This document shows positions 31,343 through 41,170 of a stretch of 64,000 bases of DNA, in pieces; position 1 is the stretch's first letter, and each line of letters begins with the position of its first letter. The translations under genes were made by a program, and so were the position numbers. The notes under the pieces were generated by a model. The model ran no database searches, was not told the DNA's origin, and saw nothing but the letters and a program-made list of their open reading frames with translations. Origin of the DNA: Paulinella micropora (Eukaryota; Cercozoa; Imbricatea; Euglyphida; Paulinellidae); NCBI GenBank assembly GCA_019918135.1, contig WBZZ01005857.1, positions 112,099-176,098 on the forward strand. The letters are read 5' to 3'.

Positions 31343-31697
31343 ATGTTGCGACTGGCGTGATCCTGTCACGCACTCGAGTTTTCGCTAGACAATGTCGACA
31401 ACATAGCGCCGGCTGCGGGCATCTGGCGCCTGGCCCCGAGGTTGCAGGGCCTGTGCTTCAACCACTGTGCTTTTTATAGGCCTGTTATTTTTCAGAACAT
31501 AGAGCAACTCAAGCACTTGACCTTGCGTCGATGCTACGGACGGCTTTGTACGGATGCATCGGCGGGCTTCATGGCAAACCTGCACAGCCTAGAAATAGAC
31601 ACAGTTGGCCTGGCATGTTTACCACAGGTGCCCGAGGTGAAAGATTTGCATCAATACGCGAGCTGTGTGTTCTTCAGACCGCGCCAAACGGTCTGAC
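31343..31697 (+). pseudogene. Leucine-rich-repeat gene fragment
   Basis: An open frame from about 31364 to the TGA at 31695-31697 reads IWRLAPRLQGLCFNHCAFYR, then NIEQLKHLTLRRCYGRLCTD and MANLHSLEIDTVGLACLP, three irregular LRRs of the F-box/LRR type. There is no start codon or F-box. The first 17 bases (aatgttgcgactggcgt) repeat a sequence near the end of the nuclease gene at 19328, perhaps a junction scar. Confidence 0.45.
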
Positions 31698-32339
31698 TTT
31701 TGTACAAAAGCTTTTATTAATTAAAAGAATCTTTATGGAGGCGCATGTCCAGGATTTGGATCTGATGCTATAGTCTGATGAAGCCTAAAAGAATCTTTTT
31801 TTTGTGTGCAAACTCTTGGAGATCTATGAGTTGCTGAAGTCAGGGAGAGAGCGTGCATGTTTCTAGAGAAGGCAGGCACAGACCACCGGGGGCTCACCCA
31901 CCCGCGCCTTGGCAAGAAAAACGATCAGAAGCTTCAGCACAGTTTTTAATCAAAGAAAGCTTCAGCACAGGTGCTTGCGAGTCAAAAAAGAAAAAGTGCG
32001 GAAGTGCCCGGAGAGGTTTGAAAAACAGGTTGCTGCCTATTTGCCAAAAAAAGTCGAGAGTTGCTTGCGCAAGGAATACTGCACAGATCTGTGCTGTCCT
32101 ACGGTCACCGCTCCTACGTACTCCCAGCCCTTGCGGCATGCCGCATCCATTGCACACCAATCGCAAGCCCCGCCCACCAGCTTCCTAGCTTTTGCAGCTT
32201 TATTAGGTTTTGTACCGCGAGGCGATCGCGGTTGGCGGCCGCCGCGTCATCGGCCCCGCCGTCAGGGGTCGTGAGGCCCTTGTCCACCTGGCACAGCGAC
32301 CACCGCCCATCCATCCGCCGCGGGGTGGCGCTGCAGCCA
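31698..32339. other. Mixed intergenic sequence
   Basis: No supported gene. It contains a short direct repeat (agcttcagcacag near 31930 and 31962) and part of the 'gtcaggggtcgtgaggccct' dispersed unit near 32262, which recurs at 32890. Confidence 0.3.
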
Positions 32340-32620
32340 GCGACTAGAGCGGAGCCAATTCAACATGATCGACGACGAAGGGCTAGAATGCGTAGGTCAG
32401 CTGTGCCAGCTCGAGGAGTTGAGCATGAGCATGGGGTCGACACGCCCGGGCACCAACTTGGCTCCTCTGTGGGAGTTCCAGGCCCTCCACGAGCTAGATC
32501 TAGCGGGTTGTGATAACATCCAGGGCCCGGGCGTGTCGAGCTTGCTCAAGCTGGAATTGTATCTGTATCGTGGCCAGCGCTGGAGAGTGTCGGCGCGCGT
32601 ATCGAGCGCAACACACTGAG
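32340..32620 (+). pseudogene. Second leucine-rich-repeat fragment
   Basis: ATG 32365 opens a short frame with two LRRs (GLECVGQLCQLEELSMSMGS and FQALHELDLAGCDNIQGPGV), ending at 32619. The pattern GCDNIQ is typical of cysteine-containing LRRs in F-box proteins. It is too short to be complete. Confidence 0.45.
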
Positions 32621-33131
32621 GCAAACCGCCGCCTCGTTACACAGCACCCTAGAACTAGTACACACAGACAGGGAAGCAAGTGTTCTTTTTGAAAATTATG
32701 TTTGTGCATAGAACAAGAGGCGAGAGCGGGGGGAGAAGAAGAGCGCAGAAGCTACACAAAAAAAATAAATACATGAAACGCCTCCGTTAAGCCCCCCCCC
32801 CCTCTCCTAGTTCTCAATGCCAATATTAAAATTTTGTCAAGGATTTTTTTATTAATTCGTGCTTCTTCCATGGCACGGACAGGGCGCCGTCAGGGGTTGT
32901 GAGGCCCTTGTCCATCTGGCATAGCGACCACCGCCCATCCATCCGCCGCAGCCAGAGGGTTCAAAGAGCAGGGGGGCAAAACTGAAGAAAAACTAAGAAT
33001 TTGGCACCGAGTCCATGCCGGAGCGCCCCCCCCCCCCCCAGTGTCAAGTGTGACCTTTGGGCCTGTTTTTCTTCCCAATCCTGGGGCACAAGCACTCCGC
33101 CGCTGCCCCCCCCCTTTCCATCCAGGGGGGC
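32621..33131. other. Intergenic repeats
   Basis: C runs, a copy of the 'ctcaatgccaatattaaaat' unit (32812-32850) and the 'gtgaggcccttgtccatctg' unit (32898-32950). No gene. Confidence 0.4.
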
Positions 33132-33964
33132 TTATAGCCAGTTTGCGAGGAAGTACCTCGCCAAGGCATGCTCTTGCTCCGTTTCTAGACGGAAACACTC
33201 CACCGCTTGGGCGTCATCCTGCCCGACTCCCATCCCGCTAGCGTAACTAACTCCCAAACTGAATTGTGCACCTTGGTTTCCTTGCTCGGCGGCTTGGCGA
33301 TACCACTGGACCGCCTGGGCTTTGTCCTGCCCGACCCCCCATCCGTCGGAATAACACTCACCTAGGCCAAGCTGTGCCCCCGCGTGCCCTTGCTCGGCTG
33401 CTTTTGTATACCACTAGGCGGCCTTTACCTCGTCCTCGGGCACGCCCCGTGTGCCATACCAGTAGCAGAGAGCGAGCGCCCACCGCGCATCGGCATGGGC
33501 TTGTCCGGCTGCTTTCGTATACCACTCGACGGCCCTAGCCTCGTCCTTGGGCACGCCCGCACCAGTCTTGTAGCATTCTGCCAGTCGCAACTGAGCCTCG
33601 GCGACGATTTGGCAGGACGACCACCAGTCCGAGCTCGAGGCGGCTTGGGTGTACCAGTGCACCGCCCGCGCCTTGTCTTGCACTGTGCCCCGCCCGCTGG
33701 CATAGCAGCCGGCTAGTTTTAGCTGAGCCTCGCGCTCAGCTTGTTCGGCCGCCCGCTGGTACCACCCAAAGGCTGCGGCCTCGTCTTTTTCCGTGCCTCG
33801 CCCCTGCGCCAGACTGTTAGCCAACGCCAGCTGCGCTTGGGCATCCCCCTGTTCGGCGGCGTGGGTGCACCAGGATAAGGCCTGAACTTCTCGCAGTTCT
33901 GGGCCCAGGGCTTGGGCGCCTGGGCCTGGGGTGCTGGGCTTGCGTTGTCGGTAGTACTAGCCAT
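33132..33964 (-). pseudogene. Sel1-repeat protein gene with a frameshift and a nonsense codon
   Basis: ATG 33964 opens a Pro/Ala-rich start that changes frame in the palindromic stretch near 33905. The following frame carries Sel1 repeats: EKDEAAAFGWYQRAAEQAER, QDKARAVHWYTQAASSS and KDEARAVEWYTKAAGQAHAD. A TAG at 33414-33416 lies in the middle of a repeat (KAA*WYTKAAEQG). The same frame continues for three more repeats (GVGQDKAQAVQWYRQAAEQG) to a TAA at 33132-33134. Intact it would have about 275 residues and seven or more repeats. The single stop and single indel suggest recent decay or sequencing error. Confidence 0.65.
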
Positions 33965-34063
33965 GTCTGACCTTCCTCCCTACAAATGTACTGTAGCCCC
34001 CCCTAATAACAGCAGGATTTTACCCAAAAATTAAAAGGGAGGGAGGGCGGGAGGGAAGGGGTG

Positions 34064-34352
34064 TTGGAGGGAGGAAGGAGTGCCTGGGCGCGGTCCAGAA
34101 GTGCCTGGACGCGGTCCAGGAACAGTTTTATGCCTGGGAACACTACGATGCTACGCGGCCCGTGCTGGCCCCGCTAATGATGTGCCGGGTGGGGAATCGG
34201 TGAGGCGCGACCTACGGCACCTCGTGGGCTACGGAGAAGACAATTTTGTCTGGGGTACAGACATCCACGTCGCCGAGTGAACGGAAGACAAGCACGACGA
34301 AGTAGTGGCCTTGATGAACCTCTTGCAGCGTAGTGGCTGCCGCCAAGTGTAA
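34064..34352 (+). pseudogene. Small decayed gene of unknown function
   Basis: A 22-bp direct repeat (gtgcctgggcgcggtccaga, 34080-34124) begins a coding-like stretch, QFYAWEHYDATRPVLAPLMM. It changes frame near 34200 to RDLRHLVGYGEDNFVWGTDI, then meets a TGA at about 34278. It continues in the same frame (DKHDEVVALMNLLQRSGCRQ) to a TAA. The breaks make it non-functional. The family is unknown. Confidence 0.35.
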
Positions 34353-34537
34353 AACCGTCGAACTGCAATAAAGAAATTCTTGTTTGCACTTTCTTGGTGC
34401 CTATTTCCCTTCGTTTTAGCTAGAACCCCGGAACAGCAAGCCTGTTTTAGTTTCTCCGCTTTCGACAGCAAGATGTTGAGCCGCTTGTTGATAGCCAAGA
34501 CCTCTGCTGAGATCCCGTATTCACGGAGGGCCGCCAT
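34353..34537 (-). CDS. Possible small protein
   Basis: ATG 34537 opens MAALREYGISAEVLAINKRL followed by a short amphipathic helix (LLSKAEKLKQACCSGV). The frame continues into the convergent remnant on the other strand. It could be a real small helical protein or chance. Confidence 0.2.
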
Positions 34538-35117
34538 GACACATCCGACAGAAACCAAATAAACTGCTGCCGGTACTCCTTGATTAATCAGGGGGGGGGG
34601 GGAAGCACGGATTGTCATAGTCCCCCCGTCTGAGAATCGAGAGCGGGAGTGGGAAGAGGCAGGGCCGGGGGCGCGCAAAGAATGTACAGAATTATAAAAA
34701 AATCCTTGACAAAGCTTTAATCTTGACACTGAAAACTAAGAGAGGGGAGGGAGAGGGAGCGTCAAGAATGTGCTAATTACGCTGAATTAAAGCTCGACAA
34801 AGTCTTGCACCTGGCACTGAGGACTATGTGTGTGTGAGAGAGAGAGAGGGAAGGGGCGTGCCAACAATGTACAAAAAAAATGTAATAAAAAAAGTCTCGA
34901 CAAGGGAGAAGGGAAACTCTTTGAGCCCCCGGGCTCAGGGGGGATGGCAGGGGCGCGCTAAGAATGTACAAGAATTAATAAAATCCTTGACAAAAGTTTT
35001 AAGACGCTGAAGCGCAACTTGTACCAGCACATCTCGGTGATCTGTTGCAAGATTTTTTTGGCCGGGAGCAAAATTAATTATAACGGTTCCATTGAAATTT
35101 AATAAAAGCCGCTCCAA
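34538..35117. repeat. Dispersed repeat units
   Basis: Copies of the 'ttgacaaagctttaatcttg' unit (near 34708) and the 'cgacaaagtcttgcacctgg' unit (near 34797), a ga-rich patch and the hairpin gagcccccgggctc (34922-34935). No gene. Confidence 0.5.
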
Positions 35118-35330
35118 ACCAGTGTGGCAGAGCCCGCCATGCCTGTTGCGCCAGCCTTCACATTTAGCAGGCTGTGTTACAGTAAGCAACTGCTGCTGCT
35201 GCTGGCGGCTTTCGACTTGTCTTTCTTATTTTCGCGTGTTCGGACCATTGTTGCACTTTGTAGACGATGGTACGAACACGCGTCAACGCGGCGCCTTTGC
35301 GAACTGGACTTTTTTCTCTTTCCCGTTTCT
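35118..35330 (+). pseudogene. N-terminal fragment of an F-box protein
   Basis: Frame from 35124: a hydrophobic helix pair (KQLLLLLAAFDLSFLFSRVR) followed by TIVALCRRWYEHASTRRLCE fits an F-box-like N-terminus. It then runs into a copy of the 'tttctctttcccgtttctcg' module at about 35310-35385, where homology to any protein ends. Confidence 0.35.
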
Positions 35331-35539
35331 CGAATAAATTTTGTCGCCAAATTGTCTTGCGTGTGTTTCCCCGGAAAACCTCCCGGCCCCCTTTTTTTGC
35401 TCAACGTTTTCTCCCTCGATTATTACCGTCTTTGACTACTCTGTGGATTGGCACAGCCGTCGCCCCCGTCATCGTCGTGGGTGCTTATAAATTTGATCAG
35501 CTAATACTAGCTCACTGCCTAGGGGAGGGGGCGCGGGTA

Positions 35540-36290
35540 CCCCGCAAAAACCGAGTTTTTTGGCCGCGGATTTGCAGCCTTCCCGCAAAATCCGGACGTT
35601 TTCCAGTGAATCCGACTGTTTTTCCGAATCCGTCGGATTCGGAAAGGGTGGATTAAAATATTTTTTAGGCACAACACACCCCCCCTGCCCCTGTCCCCGG
35701 GGAGGAAGGGGCGGGGGGGGGGAAGGGAGAAAGAAAACAAATTGTATAGTGCCCGCCAACCCCGACGTTTCCCGCATTCTGCGCGTTCCCCCGCAAAACC
35801 CGTGCGTTTTGGCCACAAATTTGTGGCTTCCCCGCATAACCCCAAAATTTCCCGTATAACCCGTTGTTTTTGCCACAAAGCCGGCGAATTCGCGGCAAAA
35901 CGCTCCGCCCGACAAATTCGCGGGAAAACGCCAGGGTTTTTGCAGAAAAGCCACGCAATTGATTTTTTTTCTGCCTCCCCCCCCCCTCCACCCCCTCCTG
36001 GGGGGGGGGGGTTGTGTTCCCAGAAAAAAAAACTGCTTGCGCCTTGGCGGATTCGGAAAAAAGTTCGGATTCACTTGAAAACGACCGGGTTTTGCAGAAA
36101 ACCCATAATTTTGACGGAAAATCCCCGGGTTTTACCGCAGACCAACAAGTTCGCGGCAAAAAGTGTGGGTTGCTTTCATGCAGAACCCAAAAATCTCCGT
36201 ATAACCCGTTGTTGTTGCCGCCAATTTTCGGGTTTGCCACCAACAGTTTTAATTTTTTTTTGGCAAAGTCCGTGATTTCACAGCGGTTTT
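35540..36290. repeat. Type A copy 4 and type B copy 1 of the 'cgcaaaacccgg' repeat, end to end
   Basis: 35540-35880 matches type A, with the palindrome tttccgaatccgtcggattc near 35618. 35880-36290 begins type B, marked by 'gcgccttggcggattcggaa' then aaaaagttcggattcacttg (36037-36076). Type B recurs near 40000 and 44300. Confidence 0.7.
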
Positions 36291-36310
36291 GTTTTGAAAT
36301 TATTTTTTTA

Positions 36311-37375
36311 TTAAATGGAAGGTAGTGGTGATTGGACGTAGGTGCCCAGGCTCTTCTGTGCAAAGTCGCAGCCCCGCGCAGCTGCCTGGGCCCAGTACTG
36401 TGCGCCCTTGGCTTCGTCCTTTGGCATTGCCCAACCAAAGAAATGATAAGCGCCCAGCACGCATTGCGCGGTGGCATGGCCTTGCGCTGCGGCCTTGCCG
36501 ATCCACGCTGCGGACTCGGTTTTGTCTATGCGCGCGCCCTCGCCAGCGCAGTAGCATAACCCCAGCCTGAACTGCGCTTCGTCATTGCCTTGCAACGCCG
36601 CTTTTTGGTAGAATTCACACGCCTTGGTCTGATTCTTGGGCGTTCCCATCCCGTACATATAGCAGGCCCCCAGCCGCAGCTGCGCGCCCGCCAGATTCTT
36701 GGAAGCTGCTTTTTGGTACAAGCGGAAAGCTCTGGCCTCGTTTAGGGGGACCCCCTTGCCTCTTGAGTAGCAGTCGCCCAGCCACAGCTGCGCCTCTGCG
36801 TTCCCCTTCAAAGCGGCGCGCTCGTACCACTGCGCGGCTTTGGCTTCATCTTTGGCCACGCCTTGGCCATTCATGTAGCACCGGGCCAGACGAAACTGCG
36901 CGTCCGTCTGTCCAAGCTCAGACGCTGACGTGTACCATTTCGCGGCCTCGACTTTGTTTTTCACGACTCCATTCCCTTTCATATAACACGCCCCCAGCCA
37001 ACGCTGCGCTTCTGCGTTTCCTTGCTTCGCTGCGCGCGTAAGCCACTGCGCTGCCTGACCCAAGTCCCGCTCCACTCCCGTTCCGTGAGTATAAATGGAT
37101 GATAGGCAAAACTGTGCGTGTGAATCCCCTCCCTCCGCCGATAGTTTGAAGAGTTCTACTGCCTTGGCGATGTCTCGGGCAACGCCGTCCGTTGGACTTC
37201 CGTGCAGGTACATTTCCGCCAGGCACGTCTGGGCCTCGACGTCACCCTTTTCAGCTGCTTTTGTCACTCGATGCAATCTCGCGCGTATTGCCCCCGCCAG
37301 TACCGTTTGCAGTTCTGCTGCGCCAAGCCGGCGGCTTCGGTGTCGATTTCTCTGGCGAGTAGAGCCAGTTACCAT
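36311..37375 (-). CDS. Sel1-repeat protein, intact
   Basis: ATG 37375 is the first in frame; a TTG codon 15 bases upstream is not needed. The 354 residues comprise a basic N-terminus and about eight Sel1 repeats of 36 residues, for example GVERDLGQAAQWLTRAAKQG, GVAKDEAKAAQWYERAALKG and GTPKNQTKACEFYQKAALQG. Sel1 proteins fold as superhelices that scaffold protein complexes. No signal peptide or membrane span is seen, so a cytoplasmic role is likely. It is the best preserved of three Sel1 genes in the window. Confidence 0.8.
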   Translation of the reverse strand: MVTGSTRQRNRHRSRRLGAAELQTVLAGAIRARLHRVTKAAEKGDVEAQTCLAEMYLHGSPTDGVARDIAKAVELFKLSAEGGDSHAQFCLSSIYTHGTGVERDLGQAAQWLTRAAKQGNAEAQRWLGACYMKGNGVVKNKVEAAKWYTSASELGQTDAQFRLARCYMNGQGVAKDEAKAAQWYERAALKGNAEAQLWLGDCYSRGKGVPLNEARAFRLYQKAASKNLAGAQLRLGACYMYGMGTPKNQTKACEFYQKAALQGNDEAQFRLGLCYCAGEGARIDKTESAAWIGKAAAQGHATAQCVLGAYHFFGWAMPKDEAKGAQYWAQAAARGCDFAQKSLGTYVQSPLPSI

Positions 37376-37694
37376 TCGGGAGGCGTGCAAGACCTAAGAC
37401 CTAAGACCTAATACAAGAATTAATGTTTTAAATTTTTGCTAGCTCGACTATACCAAAAACATGCTCTTAGTGCATTACAAAGGGAGGGGGGCGCCCCCCC
37501 CCCTTTTTCTCTTGCTCCATCTCTCTCTCTCTCTCTTTCTCTCTCGCTTACAAGGAGAGGGGCAGAGCAGGGGGGGGGGGCAAAGAAGATTGGAGAGTGA
37601 AAAGGGGGGAAGAAGAATCGACAAGGGGGAACCAAACTTGTAGCTAATTCCTGTTATTGCAAACATACTAGGCACTTTTTGGTTGGAGCACGAA
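37376..37694. other. Intergenic between divergent genes
   Basis: Contains a threefold 'gacctaa' repeat (37391-37412), a ct-dinucleotide run (37518-37546) and C/G runs. Both flanking genes point outwards, so promoters should lie here, but no clear TATA box is seen. Confidence 0.4.
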
Positions 37695-39923
37695 ATGGAA
37701 AACCAGTCCCAACCAGAGTTAGGCGGTGACCAGGGCGCTCTGCCGGTCTCGCGCAACGCAACGAATACCACACAGGCGCAGGCCTGGGCACGAGCGTCGG
37801 CCGAGCTCTGGCACGTCGTGAGCTCTAGAGCGGATGCTCCTGACGGCGCAAGAGCTCTGCCCGGAGCGGCCGAGCTGGAGGATGCTCAGCGACTGTTTGC
37901 GGCAAAGACTAAGGAAAACGACCTCCTGGCAGTGGAGAAACTTCGCCGCAAGCCCGTGTTTTGGCAGCCAGAGGGGCTGTTCTTCCTGGGCTGCTGTATC
38001 AAGTCCGGCCGCGGCGTTCCCGCTTGCAACGCAGAGCTTGCTTGCTTATATTGGATCGCCGCCCTCGAACTTGCGCGTGCGAGCGAGACAACCCCCAGGC
38101 CCGTGTATTATCTGTACCTGCTGTGGAAGTTGGTGGAGTACCTCGAACTTGCGCGTGCGCCAACCGACTACGGCGGACGTTTCAGAGTCCAGGATCCCTG
38201 CTGGTACCTGAAGGAACTGGCTCGTTGCGTCTGGAAAAGCAATTTGCCCAGTAAGGAACGAAAGCACTTTTTAGCCCGCAGCCGCAAGGCCCCGCAGACG
38301 TCGCTTCTATCTAAGCTAGTCTGCCAAGAAACGTGGCTGGTCAGCCCCGTCAACACGCGCGCTGTGCAGCACAGTGTCTACATGCAACGGTTCGCCGCGC
38401 GGATAAGGCTAGAGGCCGGCTCCAGCCTCCAGCCGGAGGACTACGCACAAGATTTCCGACAGCTTTTTCCCCTTGACGTAGAACCAACCGCCCTTTTTTG
38501 GCAAGACGTGGGCGACGCGCTGTCGCACTGGTGGTTGGCGCTGGGCCCCGCGCACGTCGCGGTCCGTGGGTCTGCCCTGCGCCAAGTGCTCGGCAACACG
38601 AGCGAGCAAGTTCGGTACACACAGCTGATCAAGCTACAGGAAATGCGTCGAAGGTACAATCAACACAGCCTAGTGCCAAGCGACTGGGCGTTGATGTACA
38701 AACAGGAACCGAATATCTTCAAGATCTGGGAGCGCAAGTGTGCCAAACCAGTCGACGCGGCTACCCTGGAGCGTTTTCTTTTCCCGACGACGCGGCCGCC
38801 CGCCGGCCTGCCGGCCCCGGAAGAAGACGGCCCGGCGGGCTGGCGCGCCGTGCTAGGTGGCTGCTTTGAGCCAACCGACGCAGATTTCTTGCTGGCTTGG
38901 CTCTCGCGGCAGGTGCAGAAGAATTCGCAAGAGAGTTTTTCTTCGCTGCAGCCGTGGGTCTGCCTGGCCGGCGTGGTCCCGTTGCAGCTGGGGCAGTTAC
39001 TTCGGTTCTTCTGCAAGCTCGTAGGAGACGAACACGTCGTTGTCTTGCGGAATGTAAACGCGTACCGGCTGCTGGAAAAAAAGGAGGAGATGCAGCAAAG
39101 ATTGGTAGTCGTTGTTGACGCGGTGAGGCGGGTACCCCTGCAGGCGCCTGAACTCCGCCAGCTTCTCCGAGCGCTACGCGCCGACTTGCAAATAAGCGGC
39201 AGGCGGGCTGGTCAATCAGCGCCCATCATCTTATCCAACCGCAGCCAGGTCCTGGTTTTGCCCGACGAAAACGGCAACCCGCTCTGGACCGTCCAGGATC
39301 TGCTACAGGAGGGAGTGCCTGCTAGACTTCTACGTCTTGCCACGTCAGCTGCTCCCGTCCAGGAAAAAGAAGAAGAAGCGTTCCCATCCGAACGCGTTCC
39401 AGCCGTAAGCATCGGCCAATACCAGGCGACCGATCGCGAATTCGAAGTCATGGATAAATTCTACCCCTGGTTGGTGGAATTACTGTCCCAAGTCGCAACG
39501 CAGCAAAAGCTGCCAGGTCTAGCCAAGCCTGCAAGTCACGAACGCCCTCACGTCTTTTATATCTCGCGGAAATCAAACAAGGGCATGTTTGCAATGAGGC
39601 TCAAGGATCTTTTAGCGAGCTTTGCAAGCGCATTGGGTCTTGGCCAGGATGTTTTGAGCAGGCAGGCTAAAAAACAGTTTTTAGTCGGTCTGCAGAAAGA
39701 ATTTCCCAAGTTAGACCTGAAGCCTGTCCAAAGCATGTATTCGTGCCTGGGCAAACACGGGCCGCAGGCCAAGGGTTTCTTGCTGCCCTATACTGCAAGC
39801 GATCTCTTGGCTAAACTATCTGCAATCAAGACAAATGGGCAGCCGCAGGAAGCAGATCACCAGCGCGACAAGGACACAGAAGCCACACAAAACAAAGAAA
39901 AAAGACAGAAACTGTGCCTGTAA
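37695..39923 (+). CDS. Large intact protein of unknown function, Sel1-like N-terminus, possible degenerate ATPase core
   Basis: ATG 37695 to TAA 39923 gives 742 residues, the longest intact frame in the left part. Residues about 90-125 (LFFLGCCIKSGRGVPACNAE) match one Sel1 repeat. The middle part has a layout like a superfamily-3 helicase core: a loop-helix (LAGVVPLQLGQLLRFFCKLV) at about 425-445, a strand VVVVDAV at about 470 and SNRSQVLVLPDENGNPLW at about 515-535. The nucleotide-binding glycine/lysine loop is not conserved, so an active ATPase is unlikely and the resemblance may be chance. The C-terminus is Lys/Glu-rich (TEATQNKEKRQKLCL). It is followed by a type B repeat. Its preservation suggests either recent arrival or use. 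Confidence 0.55.
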   Translation: MENQSQPELGGDQGALPVSRNATNTTQAQAWARASAELWHVVSSRADAPDGARALPGAAELEDAQRLFAAKTKENDLLAVEKLRRKPVFWQPEGLFFLGCCIKSGRGVPACNAELACLYWIAALELARASETTPRPVYYLYLLWKLVEYLELARAPTDYGGRFRVQDPCWYLKELARCVWKSNLPSKERKHFLARSRKAPQTSLLSKLVCQETWLVSPVNTRAVQHSVYMQRFAARIRLEAGSSLQPEDYAQDFRQLFPLDVEPTALFWQDVGDALSHWWLALGPAHVAVRGSALRQVLGNTSEQVRYTQLIKLQEMRRRYNQHSLVPSDWALMYKQEPNIFKIWERKCAKPVDAATLERFLFPTTRPPAGLPAPEEDGPAGWRAVLGGCFEPTDADFLLAWLSRQVQKNSQESFSSLQPWVCLAGVVPLQLGQLLRFFCKLVGDEHVVVLRNVNAYRLLEKKEEMQQRLVVVVDAVRRVPLQAPELRQLLRALRADLQISGRRAGQSAPIILSNRSQVLVLPDENGNPLWTVQDLLQEGVPARLLRLATSAAPVQEKEEEAFPSERVPAVSIGQYQATDREFEVMDKFYPWLVELLSQVATQQKLPGLAKPASHERPHVFYISRKSNKGMFAMRLKDLLASFASALGLGQDVLSRQAKKQFLVGLQKEFPKLDLKPVQSMYSCLGKHGPQAKGFLLPYTASDLLAKLSAIKTNGQPQEADHQRDKDTEATQNKEKRQKLCL

Positions 39924-39969
39924 CCTGCAGCTTAACGGTAGAAACGGCCACTCGTCTGGGCAGTGCTTT

Positions 39970-40330
39970 AAGATTTAGATTCACGGAAAAACGCCTGGTT
40001 TTTGCCGCAAAACCGGTAAATTCGCTGCCCAACGCCCCACCCGACAAATTCGCGGAAAAACGTCCGGGTTTTGCAGAAAAGCCCCCGCAAATCGGCTGCG
40101 CAATTAGTTTTTTCTTTTTCTGCCTCACCTTCCACCCCCCCCCCCCCGGGGGGGGAGGTGAGGTTTGTGTTCCCTGAAAAAAAAAATGCTTGCGCCTTGG
40201 CGGATTCGGAAAAAAGTTCGGATTCACTTGAAAACGACCGGGTTTTGCAGAAGACCCATAATTTTGCCGGAAAACGCCCGGGTTTTGCCGCAAACCAACA
40301 AGTTCGCGGCAAAAAGTGTAGGTTGGAAGA
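39970..40330. repeat. Type B copy 2 of the 'cgcaaaacccgg' repeat
   Basis: Contains 'gacaaattcgcggaaaaacg', a C/G-run palindrome (cccccccggggggg) and 'gcgccttggcggattcggaa' near 40190-40212, as in the copies at 36000 and 44300. Confidence 0.75.
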
Positions 40331-40636
40331 AAAATATTGGGAGTCGTACATGTTCTGGCACAACGAAAGTTCTGCACCATTTATTAAAGTAATTGAAAAT
40401 TATACTTGGCGCGCAGACGCGCGCGCTCGTTCAACTTCTAGTTCTCGGACTGCGAATCATACAAGGGTCGCTAAATTTCATCACGACCTTTGCTATCTTT
40501 TTGGACTTCGCGCAAGCTGTTTCATGCCAACAATGTGCTGCGCAGGATCTGCAGAAATAGGAAAAATATGAAAAGTAGAAAGAACATTTTTTGTGGAGTG
40601 CGTTTGCGGGCGCAAACAAGGGACGGGGGCCTGTGA
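40331..40636. other. Intergenic, AT-richer, no gene seen
   Basis: Contains one 'gaaaaatatgaaaagtagaa' unit near 40560. No reading frame is convincing. Confidence 0.3.
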
Positions 40637-41000
40637 ATGAAGCCTGGCTTAGCTCCCGCTTCGTCTAAGCTGACCGGCGGCAAGGTGCTATGGGTCCATC
40701 CTGTATCGTTCGAGAAGCACCGGGGTGCAGCTGACCAATGCCTGCGCGGGCCTGAGCAAGACAGAAGCGGGTTTGGTGGCGGTAGCCTAAGTGTTGAGGG
40801 AGGACGCAAAAGCCTGGGTAGTGTGGATCCTTGGCCGAGTTCTGCAAGCAAGAGAGACGGCGGCCCGCCTAGCGACGCTGACAGCGATGGGGGTGGGTCG
40901 CAGCCGACCTTGCGTGTTTGAGCATGAGCCCTTGCGTGCGCGCGAGGCAGCCGTGTTGATTGTGCGGCAGCGGTTGGCCCCAAGCGCTACAGACCGACTA
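40637..41000 (+). pseudogene. Decayed gene of unknown function
   Basis: Coding-like sequence begins near 40640 (VLWVHPVSFEKHRG) and changes frame near 40725 to LTNACAGLSKTEAGLVAVA. It meets a TAA at 40788-40790 and continues in the same frame as REDAKAWVVWILGRVLQARE through LRAREAAVLIVRQRLAPSAT to about 41000. The second half alone could be a small protein starting at a non-ATG codon. The family is unknown. Confidence 0.35.
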
Positions 41001-41170
41001 GATGCGCTCTTTTTTTTTGTCCCCCCCCCCTACTCTCATTGCTTTAATAAATCCATTTTTTTAACATAAAATAAAATAATAAAAAACAGACACACACAAG
41101 CTGTTAGCTGTGTTTTTTCTTCTTTTCAGGTCCATCTTGTTCATATTCTTTCTACTGTCACTCTTTTTGC

